DNA of 6,977 nucleotides, taken from assembly GCA_022545875.1 (NCBI GenBank), contig JAKEIF010000277.1, positions 1 to 6,977 of the forward strand. Direction: 5' to 3'. The DNA is from Nitrososphaera sp. (GTDB lineage: Archaea; Thermoproteota; Nitrososphaeria; Nitrososphaerales; Nitrososphaeraceae). Positions within the stretch are counted from its first letter, which is position 1, and each line of letters opens with the position of its first letter. Shown piece by piece: positions 1-5,947 of this stretch. Below the pieces are notes generated by a model, which made no database searches, had not been told where the DNA came from, and was given only the letters and a program-made list of their open reading frames with translations. A program made the translations under genes and the position numbers.

Positions 1-145
1 AGGAGCGAAGTGTCACGATACCAGGGATCCTGACTATTTTCGCCCTTGCAGAAAAAAATTTGCCGAAATCCGAGCTGGGCAAGAAAAATCGTAGTGTTTG
101 CCGCTTCACATGACTCTGTTTTTCGCTGAATTAGTTGCGATAAAG

Positions 146-152
146 TTTATAT
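146..152 (+). promoter_or_regulatory. TATA-box promoter of the lysine operon
   Basis: An archaeal TATA-like element (TTTATAT) follows a purine-rich stretch (GATAAAG, 139-145) that could serve as the TFB recognition element. Initiation about 25 nt downstream would fall near 173-176 and leave a leader of about 8-11 nt before the ATG at 184, so the lysS message would be nearly leaderless. No Shine-Dalgarno-like sequence precedes the ATG, which agrees. The start site is inferred from spacing only. Confidence 0.55.
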
Positions 153-183
153 CTTGTCCGAAAGCAGTTAAAACACGATTGAA

Positions 184-1407
184 ATGTCGCTAAAATCAGA
201 CGACCCTAACTATTATGCGCACCACTACAATTGGGTGGGCGAAACAGGGCAGCAAAAGCGAAGGATAAGGATTCTCGACAGCACGCTCAGGGAAGGAGAA
301 CAGCATCCCGGCGTATCTTTTACGATAAAGCAGAGGATCCAGATTGCATGGATGCTAGACTCATTTGGCGTTGACCAGATCGAGATAAGCCCCGTCGTTT
401 CGCACGACCATGCCGAGGCGACAAAGACGATAATCAAACAAGGACTGCGGGCGGACATCGTTGCCCACACCCGCGCCATCAAGTCCGATGTGGACATTGC
501 GATCGATTGCGGCGCGACATGGGTCGCCACCTACATGGGTATTTCCGACATACACCTATCGGCAAAGCTCAAGATAACACGAGAAGAGGCAAAAGTTAGA
601 GCCCTTGAAGTCGCGGATTACATTAAGTCTCATGGCCTAAAATCAAGGTTTACAATGGAAGACGCCAGTAGGACAGAGCCGGCATTTCTAATTGAAATGT
701 GCAAGGAAATGAATAGGCGTGGTATAGAGAGGATAAGCATCCCGGACACGGTCGGCATCATGCGCCCGAGGGGGATGTACAATTTGGTCAGGATGGTTTA
801 CGACACCATTGACAAGACAAAGACATCACTTGACGTCCACTGCCATAACGACATTGGACTTGCACTTGCAAACGCCTTGTCCGGATGTGAGGCCGGAGCA
901 GATCAGATTCACACGACAATAGATGGCTTTGGTGAACGTACGGGGATACCGAGCTTGTCAGAGGCCGCAGTTGCTCTGACGCTTGTCTACAAGTCAAACA
1001 ACGACTTGCGGCTCCACATGTTAAGGGATCTGTCAAAGACAATTTCAGAATATACCAGCCTGCCAATCCCAGAATCAAAACCAGTTGTCGGAGATAGTGC
1101 ATACAAGCACAAGGCCGGAACGCATCTTGCGGCAATCCTCCGAAATCCGGCGGCCTACGAAATCATTGAGCCAAAACTGGTAGGCAACAGGCGCAAGATC
1201 GTCTTTGGCGAGCTTGCAGGCAAAAACGGCGCGGCCTACCTGCTTAAGCTGCTCGGGCTTGAAACGAGCAAGAATGAAGCAGAAACCCTAGCCAAGGGGC
1301 TTAAGGAGCTTCGGATGGGCGACATACTCGAACTTTACCTAGACGACAGGCTAGAGAGAAAGATACTTAATGACGCGCCTGTCAAAGTTAGTGCGACAAA
1401 GGAGTAA
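184..1407 (+). CDS. lysS: Homocitrate synthase of the alpha-aminoadipate lysine pathway
   Basis: Condenses 2-oxoglutarate with acetyl-CoA to homocitrate, the first committed step of lysine synthesis through alpha-aminoadipate; cytosolic. The 407-residue protein is a DRE-TIM metallolyase: the metal and substrate motif D32-STLREGEQ (32-40), the metal-ligand motif H219-C-H221-N-D, and the GxGERTGIPSL segment near 248-258 are all present. His95 in AHTR matches the histidine of Thermus homocitrate synthase that helps bind the longer 2-oxo acid. The C-terminal part (AYKHKAGTHL, then NPAAYE) follows the homocitrate synthase pattern, and the long regulatory LeuA domain of isopropylmalate synthases is absent. 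A hydrophilic N-terminal extension of about 27 residues precedes the barrel. First gene of lysS-lysW-lysX-lysK. Isopropylmalate or citramalate synthase are the alternatives; the neighbours argue strongly for homocitrate. The symbol lysS is also used for lysyl-tRNA synthetase, which this is not. Confidence 0.93.
   Translation: MSLKSDDPNYYAHHYNWVGETGQQKRRIRILDSTLREGEQHPGVSFTIKQRIQIAWMLDSFGVDQIEISPVVSHDHAEATKTIIKQGLRADIVAHTRAIKSDVDIAIDCGATWVATYMGISDIHLSAKLKITREEAKVRALEVADYIKSHGLKSRFTMEDASRTEPAFLIEMCKEMNRRGIERISIPDTVGIMRPRGMYNLVRMVYDTIDKTKTSLDVHCHNDIGLALANALSGCEAGADQIHTTIDGFGERTGIPSLSEAAVALTLVYKSNNDLRLHMLRDLSKTISEYTSLPIPESKPVVGDSAYKHKAGTHLAAILRNPAAYEIIEPKLVGNRRKIVFGELAGKNGAAYLLKLLGLETSKNEAETLAKGLKELRMGDILELYLDDRLERKILNDAPVKVSATKE
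1400..1404 (+). promoter_or_regulatory. Ribosome binding site of lysW
   Basis: AGGAG overlaps the last codons of lysS and ends 11 nt before the ATG at 1416. It matches the anti-Shine-Dalgarno end of archaeal 16S rRNA and supports translation of the tiny lysW gene as an internal operon cistron. Confidence 0.5.
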
Positions 1408-1415
1408 GAAAGAGA

Positions 1416-1583
1416 ATGGTCAAGTGTCCAGAATGCGACGCAGAGATAAAGATTCCCCCCGACTCGATTGAAGGCGAGATCGTGACATGCCCTGACTGCG
1501 GTGCAAGTTACGAGTTGGTAAAGTCTTCGAGCGGCTTTGACATAAAGCCTGCTCAGGTCGTCGGCGAGGACTGGGGTCAGTGA
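1416..1583 (+). CDS. lysW: Amino-group carrier protein LysW
   Basis: A 55-residue acidic carrier protein. LysX ligates alpha-aminoadipate to the C-terminal residue of LysW, which then protects the amino group and presents the intermediate to LysZ, LysY, LysJ and LysK. The sequence begins MVKCPECDAEI and carries a four-cysteine zinc knuckle (C4, C7, C25, C28), then an acidic tail ending G50-E-D-W-G-Q55. Length, zinc motif and EDWG tail are diagnostic. The gene starts 8 nt after lysS, and its TGA stop overlaps the lysX GTG start as GTGA, implying translational coupling. Oddity: the last residue is Gln (CAG, 1578-1580), whereas characterised LysW proteins end in Glu, whose side-chain carboxylate accepts the substrate. 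Either the Gln is deamidated, or this lineage uses different chemistry, or the base is an error or mutation. Confidence 0.93.
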   Translation: MVKCPECDAEIKIPPDSIEGEIVTCPDCGASYELVKSSSGFDIKPAQVVGEDWGQ

Positions 1584-2464
1584 GCGGGGAAGCGCTACAA
1601 TCGCGTCCCCAGAATTCTCTAACCATACTATACGACAACATCCGGTGGGAGGAGAAAGCGCTGTATGAAGCAGCAAGGAAGAAAGGAATAGAGGTAGAAA
1701 ACCTAGACTGCAAGAACCTTGCACTGGACCTAAACGATGGAAATTCAATCTACAAGGACAGAGTTATTCTTCAGAGGTGCGTCAGTTATTTCAAAAATGT
1801 CCATTCTACGGCCGCTCTGGAAGGCCTCGGCGCGCGAATGATAAACCCGCTTCAGGCAGCCATAATGTGCGGCAACAAGTTGTATTCTCACATGCTGCTA
1901 GAAAAGGCAGGCGTCAGGACCCCGAAGGCTTTTTCTGCCTTTTCCGAAGCAGCAGCCATGGCTGCCCTTGACGAGATGGGCTATCCTGCAGTAATAAAGC
2001 CAACAGTTGGAAGCTGGGGCAGGCTAATCGCCCTGCTGCGCGACAAAGAAAGTGCAAGCGCAGTACTGGAGGATAGGGAGCACATGTTTCCGATTTACCA
2101 CATCTACTACTTTGAGGAATTTGTCGAGCGGCCACCGCGGGACATACGGGCCATAGTAGTTGGGGACAGAGTCGTTGCAGCAATTTACAGGTACTCGGGA
2201 CAGGGCGAATGGAAGACAAACATGGCACTTGGCGGACACGCAGAAACCTGCCCCGTTACGAAGGAACTCGAAGATATCTGCCTCAAGGCAACCCGGGCAC
2301 TGGGCGGCCAGATAGTTGGAGTGGACCTCATGGAGAGCAAGGACAAGGGCCTGATGGTCCATGAGGTAAACAATACGACCGAATTCAAAAACACGGTCAG
2401 GGTTACTGGAGTCGACATCCCAGACCTAATGATCGAATACTCTTTGGCGCAGAAACGGGGATAG
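1580..2464 (+). CDS. lysX: LysW--alpha-aminoadipate ligase LysX (ATP-grasp, RimK-like)
   Basis: ATP-dependent ligase joining the alpha-amino group of 2-aminoadipate to the C-terminus of LysW; cytosolic. The 294-residue protein has the LysX opening LTILYDNIRWEEKAL, ATP-grasp lysine and loop K140-P-T-V-G-S-W-G-R148, R187-D-I-R190, and metal/substrate residues D249, E262 and N264 in the stretch HEVNNTTEFKN (261-271). The tail TGVDIPDLMIEY matches Thermus LysX. The NxTxEFKN motif favours the aminoadipate-specific LysX over the glutamate-specific ArgX of archaeal arginine synthesis; this assignment is by pattern memory. The GTG start at 1580 overlaps the lysW stop by 4 nt and has GAGGA at 1566-1570 as a likely ribosome binding site. 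No ATG, GTG or TTG lies between it and the conserved core, so the first 13 residues are probably a genuine short extension. Confidence 0.93.
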   Translation: MSGEALQSRPQNSLTILYDNIRWEEKALYEAARKKGIEVENLDCKNLALDLNDGNSIYKDRVILQRCVSYFKNVHSTAALEGLGARMINPLQAAIMCGNKLYSHMLLEKAGVRTPKAFSAFSEAAAMAALDEMGYPAVIKPTVGSWGRLIALLRDKESASAVLEDREHMFPIYHIYYFEEFVERPPRDIRAIVVGDRVVAAIYRYSGQGEWKTNMALGGHAETCPVTKELEDICLKATRALGGQIVGVDLMESKDKGLMVHEVNNTTEFKNTVRVTGVDIPDLMIEYSLAQKRG

Positions 2465-2466
2465 AA

Positions 2467-3588
2467 ATGGTATCGCCAAGCTATGCTGTAGAGCTTTTGA
2501 AAAGAGCGCTCGAGATCTATACGCCTTCAAGGTCCGAGGCATCGCTTGCGAACCTGATAAAGGACAAGTGTGTCAACGAGCTTGGATTCGAACAGATCCA
2601 CATCGATAGCGTTGGCAACATCATAGCCTCAAAAGGGACAGGCGAACCGCGGATACTGCTCTGTGGCCACATGGATACGGTTCCCGGCCAGGTGCCTGTC
2701 AGGATAGAGGATGGCCACATATACGGCCGGGGTGCTTCTGATGCAAAGGCGCCACTTATCGCAATGCTTCTAGCCGCATCAGAGTTTCCAAAGCAGAGTG
2801 GCACAGTGATTTTCGCGGGAGTCGTTGACGAGGAAGGCAACGCTACAGGAGTCAAGCAGCTAGTAAAGAGCAAGCTCGGCGTCGACTATGCAATCTTTGG
2901 CGAGCCCTCGGGTGTGGAAAACATCACTGTGGCGTACAAGGGCAGGCTCGCAATCAGGCTAACCGTTGACGTAGGCAACAGCGCACACGCAAGTGCTCCA
3001 TGGCTTGCCAAGAATTCAATTGAAGAAATGCACGACTTTTGGGCAGCAGTCAAGGCAGAAATTGAAAGGGTGGGGACTGCAGAAAACAAGGCCAAGTCGA
3101 TTAGCTGTAGCTTGACAGAGATCACCGGGGGATCGAGCCACAACGTCACACCGCAAAAGTGCAAGATAACCATAGACATCAGGGTCCCTACCGTCACAAC
3201 CTGTGATAGTGTTTTGCGAACAGTCGATACCGTGGTTTCAAAGGTTGCGGCAGAAAAAGGCGTCAAGGCGACGTACAGGATAGAAGACAAGACGGAACCT
3301 TTTGAGGCGGATCATTCATCGCCACTTGTCAGAGCGCTTTTGCTGGCCGTACTGGACGTTCGGAAAAAGAGACCGATGCTTTTGCGCAAAACCGGCACTG
3401 GAGACATGAATGTGCTGGGGCACAACTTCAAAATCCCCGTAATTACTTACGGCCCTGGCGACCCTCATGCCTCGCATACGGCTGACGAACGCGTAAGCAT
3501 TGAGGAATTCGTTTCAAGCATCGAAGTCTATGAGCGGGCGCTTTTCCACATGTCCCGGCTTCATCACTTGAAAAAGACAAAGATGTAG
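2467..3588 (+). CDS. lysK: LysW-lysine hydrolase LysK (M20 metallopeptidase)
   Basis: Cleaves lysine, and in some archaea also ornithine, from LysW in the last step of the carrier-protein pathway. The 373-residue protein is an M20-family di-metal hydrolase: H68-x-D70 in CGHMDTVPG, D92 in GRGASDAKAPL, general base E122 and metal ligand E123 in VDEEGN, E146 in GEPSG, and the final metal ligand H337 in ASHTADERV. The lid/dimerisation domain spans roughly 155-265 and includes the SAHAS histidine. The gene starts 2 nt after lysX, so it is translated as part of the same unit. Other M20 enzymes (ArgE, DapE, carboxypeptidase G2-like) share the motifs; LysK is chosen from the operon and the MDTVPG/GRGxxDAKxPL signatures. 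LysZ, LysY and LysJ are absent from the window, so the pathway must be completed from another locus or from beyond the edge. Confidence 0.9.
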   Translation: MVSPSYAVELLKRALEIYTPSRSEASLANLIKDKCVNELGFEQIHIDSVGNIIASKGTGEPRILLCGHMDTVPGQVPVRIEDGHIYGRGASDAKAPLIAMLLAASEFPKQSGTVIFAGVVDEEGNATGVKQLVKSKLGVDYAIFGEPSGVENITVAYKGRLAIRLTVDVGNSAHASAPWLAKNSIEEMHDFWAAVKAEIERVGTAENKAKSISCSLTEITGGSSHNVTPQKCKITIDIRVPTVTTCDSVLRTVDTVVSKVAAEKGVKATYRIEDKTEPFEADHSSPLVRALLLAVLDVRKKRPMLLRKTGTGDMNVLGHNFKIPVITYGPGDPHASHTADERVSIEEFVSSIEVYERALFHMSRLHHLKKTKM

Positions 3589-3591
3589 AGG

Positions 3592-3598
3592 ATATATT
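3592..3598 (+). promoter_or_regulatory. TATA-box promoter of dphB
   Basis: ATATATT lies just after the lysK stop, centred about 26 nt before the ATG at 3621. That is the archaeal TATA-to-start-site distance, so transcription would begin at or next to the ATG and give a leaderless message. The upstream TTG at 3597 falls inside this element, which argues against its use as a start codon. Confidence 0.5.
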
Positions 3599-3620
3599 GG
3601 CGGATTGGCCGCTCCTGAAT

Positions 3621-4694
3621 ATGCTATGGTTCGTTGGCATTGGGATAGGCGGGTACCGCGGAATTAGCCTTGAAGCTCTGGACATTCTAAAGAAATGCGG
3701 TATCGTTTACGTCGAGCGGTTTACAAGCGCATTCCACGCCGCTGACATTGAGGGATTAGGTGCGATAACGGGATTGCAGCCCAGCCCCGTTGAAAGGTGG
3801 TTCGTTGAGGATGGTCGAGAAATACTCGAAGCAGCTAAATCCGGAACTGTTGCCCTTGTCACTTATGGCGACCCTCTAGTTGCGACAACCCACAACGAAT
3901 TGCGCGCAAGGGCGGCAAGGCGTTCTATCGGGACATCAGTGCTTCATTCTGCCTCAGGTGTCTATTCGACCATCGGAGAGGTTGGACTGCATGTTTACAA
4001 GTTTGGAAGGATGGTCACCATGATGTCAGAACCGCAATCAGCTATCAGCGTGTATAATACCATATTTGAAAATCTGCTCGCAGGCGCTCACACCATGGTC
4101 TTGACAGAATACAGATACGATGGTGCGGGCTCCCCGTTCTTTCTGGGTCCCGGGACGGTTCTTGAAATGCTCCTCGATGTCGAAGCAAATGAGAAGCACC
4201 AGGTGTTATCTCCTGAGACCTTCGCAGTTGTTGCGTCGCGGATAGGAAAAGACAACCAGAAGATAATCTCGGGGAAAATAAGATCGCTCAAAGACCTTGA
4301 TTTTGGCGACGGTCCCCATTCGATAATAGTGACTGGCAGCCTGCATTTTACCGAGTCTGATGCAGTCAGCTCGTTGACTCATAGCCTTGATCCGCCTTTT
4401 GATAATTCAAAACAGATTTCGCGAATTTCGGCGCAAATGATTGGGCGCTACGCTCCCAAGGCGAAACTTGCTGTCCGTCAAATGCGGGAATTTCTTCGAA
4501 CTGACAAAGATATCTCGGGCAACAAGGGGGTGTTTGAAGTGCTTGACAACGCGGATAATTATATTTCCGATGCTGAAAGGTTTCTCAACCAGGGCAAGCC
4601 AGAGCTGGCAGTTCTCAGCATAGGATACGCAGAGGGGCTAGTCGATGCGCTCCGCTTCCAGAAGGGGATAAATCCCTGGCTGCCTCCCAGCTGA
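3621..4694 (+). CDS. dphB: Diphthine synthase with C-terminal DUF357-like domain
   Basis: SAM-dependent methyltransferase that methylates the modified histidine of archaeal elongation factor 2 in diphthamide synthesis (DphB/Dph5, tetrapyrrole methylase fold). The start is MLWFVGIGIGGYRGIS, the usual family N-terminus; the SAM-site motif G83-D-P-L-V-A-T-T-H91 and the IGEVGLHVYKFGR segment are present. I chose ATG 3621 over an in-frame TTG at 3597 because the protein then begins at the conserved edge and the TATA box fits a leaderless message. The protein has 357 residues, while DphB is usually about 255-270. The extra part from about 265 to 357 is helical and contains NADNYISDAERFLNQGK (310-326) and a following YAEGLVDALRF segment, resembling DUF357, a small archaeal domain of unknown role. 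There is no frame break, so the fusion appears real. The DphB call is firm; the DUF357 call is from pattern memory. Confidence 0.9.
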   Translation: MLWFVGIGIGGYRGISLEALDILKKCGIVYVERFTSAFHAADIEGLGAITGLQPSPVERWFVEDGREILEAAKSGTVALVTYGDPLVATTHNELRARAARRSIGTSVLHSASGVYSTIGEVGLHVYKFGRMVTMMSEPQSAISVYNTIFENLLAGAHTMVLTEYRYDGAGSPFFLGPGTVLEMLLDVEANEKHQVLSPETFAVVASRIGKDNQKIISGKIRSLKDLDFGDGPHSIIVTGSLHFTESDAVSSLTHSLDPPFDNSKQISRISAQMIGRYAPKAKLAVRQMREFLRTDKDISGNKGVFEVLDNADNYISDAERFLNQGKPELAVLSIGYAEGLVDALRFQKGINPWLPPS

Positions 4695-4697
4695 CGA

Positions 4698-4705
4698 TTA
4701 TATTA
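4698..4705 (+). promoter_or_regulatory. TATA-box promoter of the pentapeptide-repeat gene
   Basis: TTATATTA sits 3 nt after the dphB stop, centred about 26 nt before the TTG at 4728, so initiation would coincide with that codon. A GGAGG at 4710-4714 lies 13 nt before the TTG, rather far for a Shine-Dalgarno site and upstream of the predicted transcript start, so a leaderless message is the simpler reading. Confidence 0.45.
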
Positions 4706-4727
4706 GAGTGGAGGCAACCAGACCAAG

Positions 4728-5225
4728 TTGTCTGGTACCGAAGAGGCATACAAATTCCTGGCTGATGGCAAGGTCTCGGAGTTTAACACGTGGAGAATGA
4801 AGAACCTAACGACCAGACCCGACTATTCCGGCAGAGATTTCTCTGGGAAGGATCTATCAGGCGCATACCTTAACGGCATCATAGCAGACGGCGCGAATTT
4901 TTCTCGCTGCCTTTTGAAGGGGACAAATCTTGTTCAGGCGAGCCTGAACGGGTCAAACTTTGAAAATGCTGACCTGAGAGACGCATTGCTCATGTACACT
5001 GAAATGAAGAATGCGCGCCTTAATCAGGCGGACTTGGCTGGCGCCAATCTGATGTGGGCCAACCTGCAGGGGGCAGATTTTTCGCAGAGCAAGCTGTCAA
5101 AGACGGTGATGGTCGAAGCGAATCTGCAAAATGCAAAGTTGGACGGCGCTGACAAAGCCGGCGCCTACGCGAAATATGCCAAACTGGACGGGACGCCTTG
5201 GTTTGAACAGGCGGCAAAGCACTAG
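4728..5225 (+). CDS. Pentapeptide-repeat protein
   Basis: A 165-residue protein made mostly of A(D/N)LxX-type pentapeptides, from about residue 34 to 155, for example ADLRD, ANLMW, ANLQG, ADFSQ and ANLQN. Such repeats form a right-handed quadrilateral beta-helix. The N-terminal leader FLADGKVSEFNTWR (10-23) resembles a short helical cap seen before many pentapeptide domains, which supports the TTG start at 4728; the next in-frame ATG (residue 24) would remove it. There is no signal peptide or membrane segment, so it is probably cytosolic. The specific function is unknown. Some family members mimic DNA and bind gyrase, but nothing here shows that. It lies 33 nt after dphB and about 116 nt before the Rieske gene, with its own promoter upstream and a terminator-like hairpin downstream, so it may be a single-gene unit. 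Confidence 0.85.
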   Translation: MSGTEEAYKFLADGKVSEFNTWRMKNLTTRPDYSGRDFSGKDLSGAYLNGIIADGANFSRCLLKGTNLVQASLNGSNFENADLRDALLMYTEMKNARLNQADLAGANLMWANLQGADFSQSKLSKTVMVEANLQNAKLDGADKAGAYAKYAKLDGTPWFEQAAKH

Positions 5226-5260
5226 TTAGCAAGGCATTCTTTACGTATGGGATTACAGAT

Positions 5261-5282
5261 ACTCGTTAGCGAGTTAATTTTT
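5261..5282 (+). terminator. Hairpin plus T-tract terminator after the pentapeptide gene
   Basis: A perfect 5-bp inverted repeat, ACTCG-TTAG-CGAGT (5261-5274), is followed by TAATTTTT and further T-rich DNA to 5300. Archaeal RNA polymerase terminates on T-rich stretches even without a hairpin, so this 116-nt gap probably separates the pentapeptide gene from the Rieske operon. The stem is short; the T tract is the stronger part of the evidence. Confidence 0.45.
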
Positions 5283-5307
5283 CTCGGTTTTCTCCCGTTT
5301 CCAAAGA

Positions 5308-5315
5308 TTTATTAA
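5308..5315 (+). promoter_or_regulatory. TATA-box promoter of the Rieske/cytochrome b operon
   Basis: TTTATTAA follows CCAAAGA (5301-5307), a possible TFB recognition element. Its centre is about 30 nt before the ATG at 5342, so the predicted leader is only about 3-7 nt. No Shine-Dalgarno sequence lies between box and start. Confidence 0.5.
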
Positions 5316-5341
5316 GTTATGCAGAACCATTTTCTTTCGTT

Positions 5342-5947
5342 ATGGCCAGCCCTCCACCGGGAGGAAAAGTTAATCGGCGCGACTTTCTCAAGCTGATGGC
5401 TGCTGCCGGTACTGTAATGACTTTTACCCCTTTTGTAGACTGGGGCAAGTTTCTGCCTAACCCAGCGGGAAGTATATCGGAAAAGGCAAAAGCGCAATTC
5501 GTTGATGGCAAAGTCGTCAACGTTAACAGATTCGAAGTCAACCATTCTGACGTCATCATTTATCCACGGAGCGAAGATGAGACCTTGAACAAGGAAGCGT
5601 TTCGCACCTGGCAAATCATTAGACTCCCAGCCGAGCTGGGTGGCGAAGCAAATGATGCTTCCGCTTTCCGAGTTTACAGCATGGTGTGTCTGCACCTGTG
5701 GTGCCTGTGGCAGTACTTCCCCCAAGAGGGCAGGAAGAGAGGCGAATGCCCTTGCCATGGCAGCATGTATGATCCGCTGACAGGAAAGGCATTCGCAGGG
5801 CCCGCAGCTCTTCAGGGTCCTCCTTCAAATGTCCTTCCAAAGCTAGATTTGGAAGTTGAAGCTAATGGCGATCTTTCGATTTTGCCTCCAGTATGGAGTC
5901 CGAACGGGAATGGGATAGTGGGATTTGGGCGCTACCTTAACGTATGA
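5342..5947 (+). CDS. Rieske iron-sulfur protein of a bc1/b6f-type complex
   Basis: A 201-residue subunit that takes the first electron from quinol at the Qo site of complex III and passes it on through a [2Fe-2S] cluster outside the membrane. The N-terminus has a twin-arginine motif N-R12-R13-D-F-L-K and a hydrophobic stretch to about residue 32, with no clear cleavage site, so it probably stays as a membrane anchor after Tat export. Cluster ligands are C116 and H118 in box 1 (CLHLWC) and C136 and H139 in box 2 (CPCHGSMYD); C121 and C138 would form the usual disulfide. S141 and Y143, which hydrogen-bond the cluster in high-potential Rieske proteins, are conserved. In box 1 a Trp (W120) replaces the usual Gly of CTHLGC. 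The cytochrome b gene follows immediately, confirming a respiratory rather than dioxygenase role. Confidence 0.93.
   Translation: MASPPPGGKVNRRDFLKLMAAAGTVMTFTPFVDWGKFLPNPAGSISEKAKAQFVDGKVVNVNRFEVNHSDVIIYPRSEDETLNKEAFRTWQIIRLPAELGGEANDASAFRVYSMVCLHLWCLWQYFPQEGRKRGECPCHGSMYDPLTGKAFAGPAALQGPPSNVLPKLDLEVEANGDLSILPPVWSPNGNGIVGFGRYLNV

Noticed and set aside
1..113. Possible gene end or antisense gene start at the left edge (open + frame from 3 to a TGA at 111-113; open minus frame from GTG at 107-109 to the edge)
   Set aside because: Both are under 40 codons, unrecognisable, and cut by the window edge; neither can be supported.
1335..1748. 137-codon open frame on the minus strand across lysS, lysW and lysX
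   Set aside because: It spans three well-supported forward genes and has no recognisable motif.
1777..1971. Second-frame 64-codon open frame on the + strand inside lysX
   Set aside because: It is embedded in the conserved ATP-grasp ligase frame with no motif or ribosome binding site of its own.
2886..3290. 134-codon open frame on the minus strand within lysK
   Set aside because: It lies wholly opposite a conserved M20 hydrolase and has no family resemblance; a by-product of codon bias.
3597..3620. TTG at 3597 as the start of diphthine synthase
   Set aside because: It adds eight residues not expected in the family, lies inside a TATA-like element, and has no ribosome binding site; ATG 3621 fits better.
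5223..5270. Repeated GTTAGC (in 5221-5230 and 5261-5270) as a possible direct repeat or operator
   Set aside because: Only six bases and two copies; expected by chance, and the second copy is explained by the hairpin.
5312..5758. 148-codon open frame on the minus strand across the Rieske gene
   Set aside because: It is antisense to a protein with clear Rieske motifs and shows no recognisable domain or promoter.
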